Of a stretch of DNA of 5,037 nt, positions 4,823-5,037 are shown in pieces; the stretch's first letter is position 1, and every line of letters begins with the position of its first letter. Made by a program: the position numbers and the translations under genes. The stretch spans positions 1-5,037 of the forward strand of contig CANFZJ010000251.1 in NCBI GenBank assembly GCA_947451445.1, given 5' to 3'. The notes under the pieces are model-generated. The model saw only the letters and a program-made list of their open reading frames with translations, did not search any database and was not told where the DNA came from. This DNA comes from Comamonadaceae bacterium. GTDB lineage: Bacteria; Pseudomonadota; Gammaproteobacteria; Burkholderiales; Burkholderiaceae_C.

Positions 4823-5037
4823 ATGAACGATGCCTTGATCACCGTGGTCTACGTCAGCGCAGCCACGCAGCCCATGTCCACGCCCGAGCTGGAAGCCCTG
4901 CTGGTCCACGCCCGGCAACACAACCGCCAGTACGGGCTGACCGGGGTGCTGCTGTACTACGACGGCAGCTTTATCCAGTGCCTGGAAGGCCCTGAATCCG
5001 CGCTACTGCCCGTCTACTGGCGCATCTGCGCCGACAC
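4823..5037 (+). CDS. BLUF-domain blue-light sensor protein, N-terminal part (cut by window end)
   Basis: 71 codons are visible before the window ends. BLUF domains bind FAD and sense blue light through a hydrogen-bond switch around the flavin. The sequence has the expected order: ALITVVYVSAAT (first strand), MSTPELEALLVHARQHN (first helix), GLTGVLLYYDGSFIQCLEG, then the start of the next helix (VYWRICAD). The flavin-pocket residues are Tyr10, Asn34 and Gln52. Their spacings of 24 and 18 equal those of Tyr21, Asn45 and Gln63 in AppA, which argues for a functional photoreceptor. The rest of the domain, including the Trp/Met region, and any effector domain lie outside the window. It could be a short stand-alone BLUF protein or a fusion such as BLUF-EAL. 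The gene is divergent from the TfoX-like gene with a 96-bp spacer. Confidence 0.93.
   Translation, partial: MNDALITVVYVSAATQPMSTPELEALLVHARQHNRQYGLTGVLLYYDGSFIQCLEGPESALLPVYWRICAD

Overview
The window (about 5 kb, GC-rich, dense genes) looks like chromosome of a betaproteobacterium. My best guess is Comamonadaceae (Rhodoferax, Polaromonas or Acidovorax type). The guess rests on the gene content, the codon use and a small dispersed repeat that I recall from that family. I could not run any search.

Layout: (1) 1-906 (+) is the C-terminal end of a bacterial alpha-2-macroglobulin, whose start lies upstream of the window. (2) 961-3117 (+) is pbpC, a complete class A penicillin-binding protein 1C with GT51, transpeptidase and BiPBP_C domains. 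These two form the classic yfhM-pbpC pair: a periplasmic protease trap next to a peptidoglycan repair synthase. A short REP-like hairpin sits between them. (3) A 46-bp AT-rich gap holds a TATAAT box and a good Fur-box candidate. It leads into 3164-4189 (+), a periplasmic Fe(III)-binding protein that keeps the His/Glu/Tyr/Tyr iron ligands of FbpA. No permease or ATPase gene follows, so the gene appears to be an orphan. (4) 4190-4312 is a convergent intergenic region with two strong hairpins and a candidate terminator. (5) 4313-4726 (-) is a single-domain TfoX/Sxy N-terminal-like protein with a lysine-rich tail. (6) 4823-5037 (+) is the start of a BLUF blue-light sensor, cut by the window end, with its flavin-pocket Tyr, Asn and Gln at canonical spacing.

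The most unusual feature is a small two-stem repeat seen three times, each time inside a coding region. One copy encodes the hydrophobic core of the PbpC signal peptide. A second, more diverged copy encodes a linker inserted ahead of the PbpC C-terminal domain. The third encodes the basic tail of the TfoX-like protein, read antisense. The two copies in pbpC are translated in the same repeat frame. This suggests that a dispersed element has been domesticated as coding sequence. I see no defence system, CRISPR array, transposase, tRNA or rRNA in the window.
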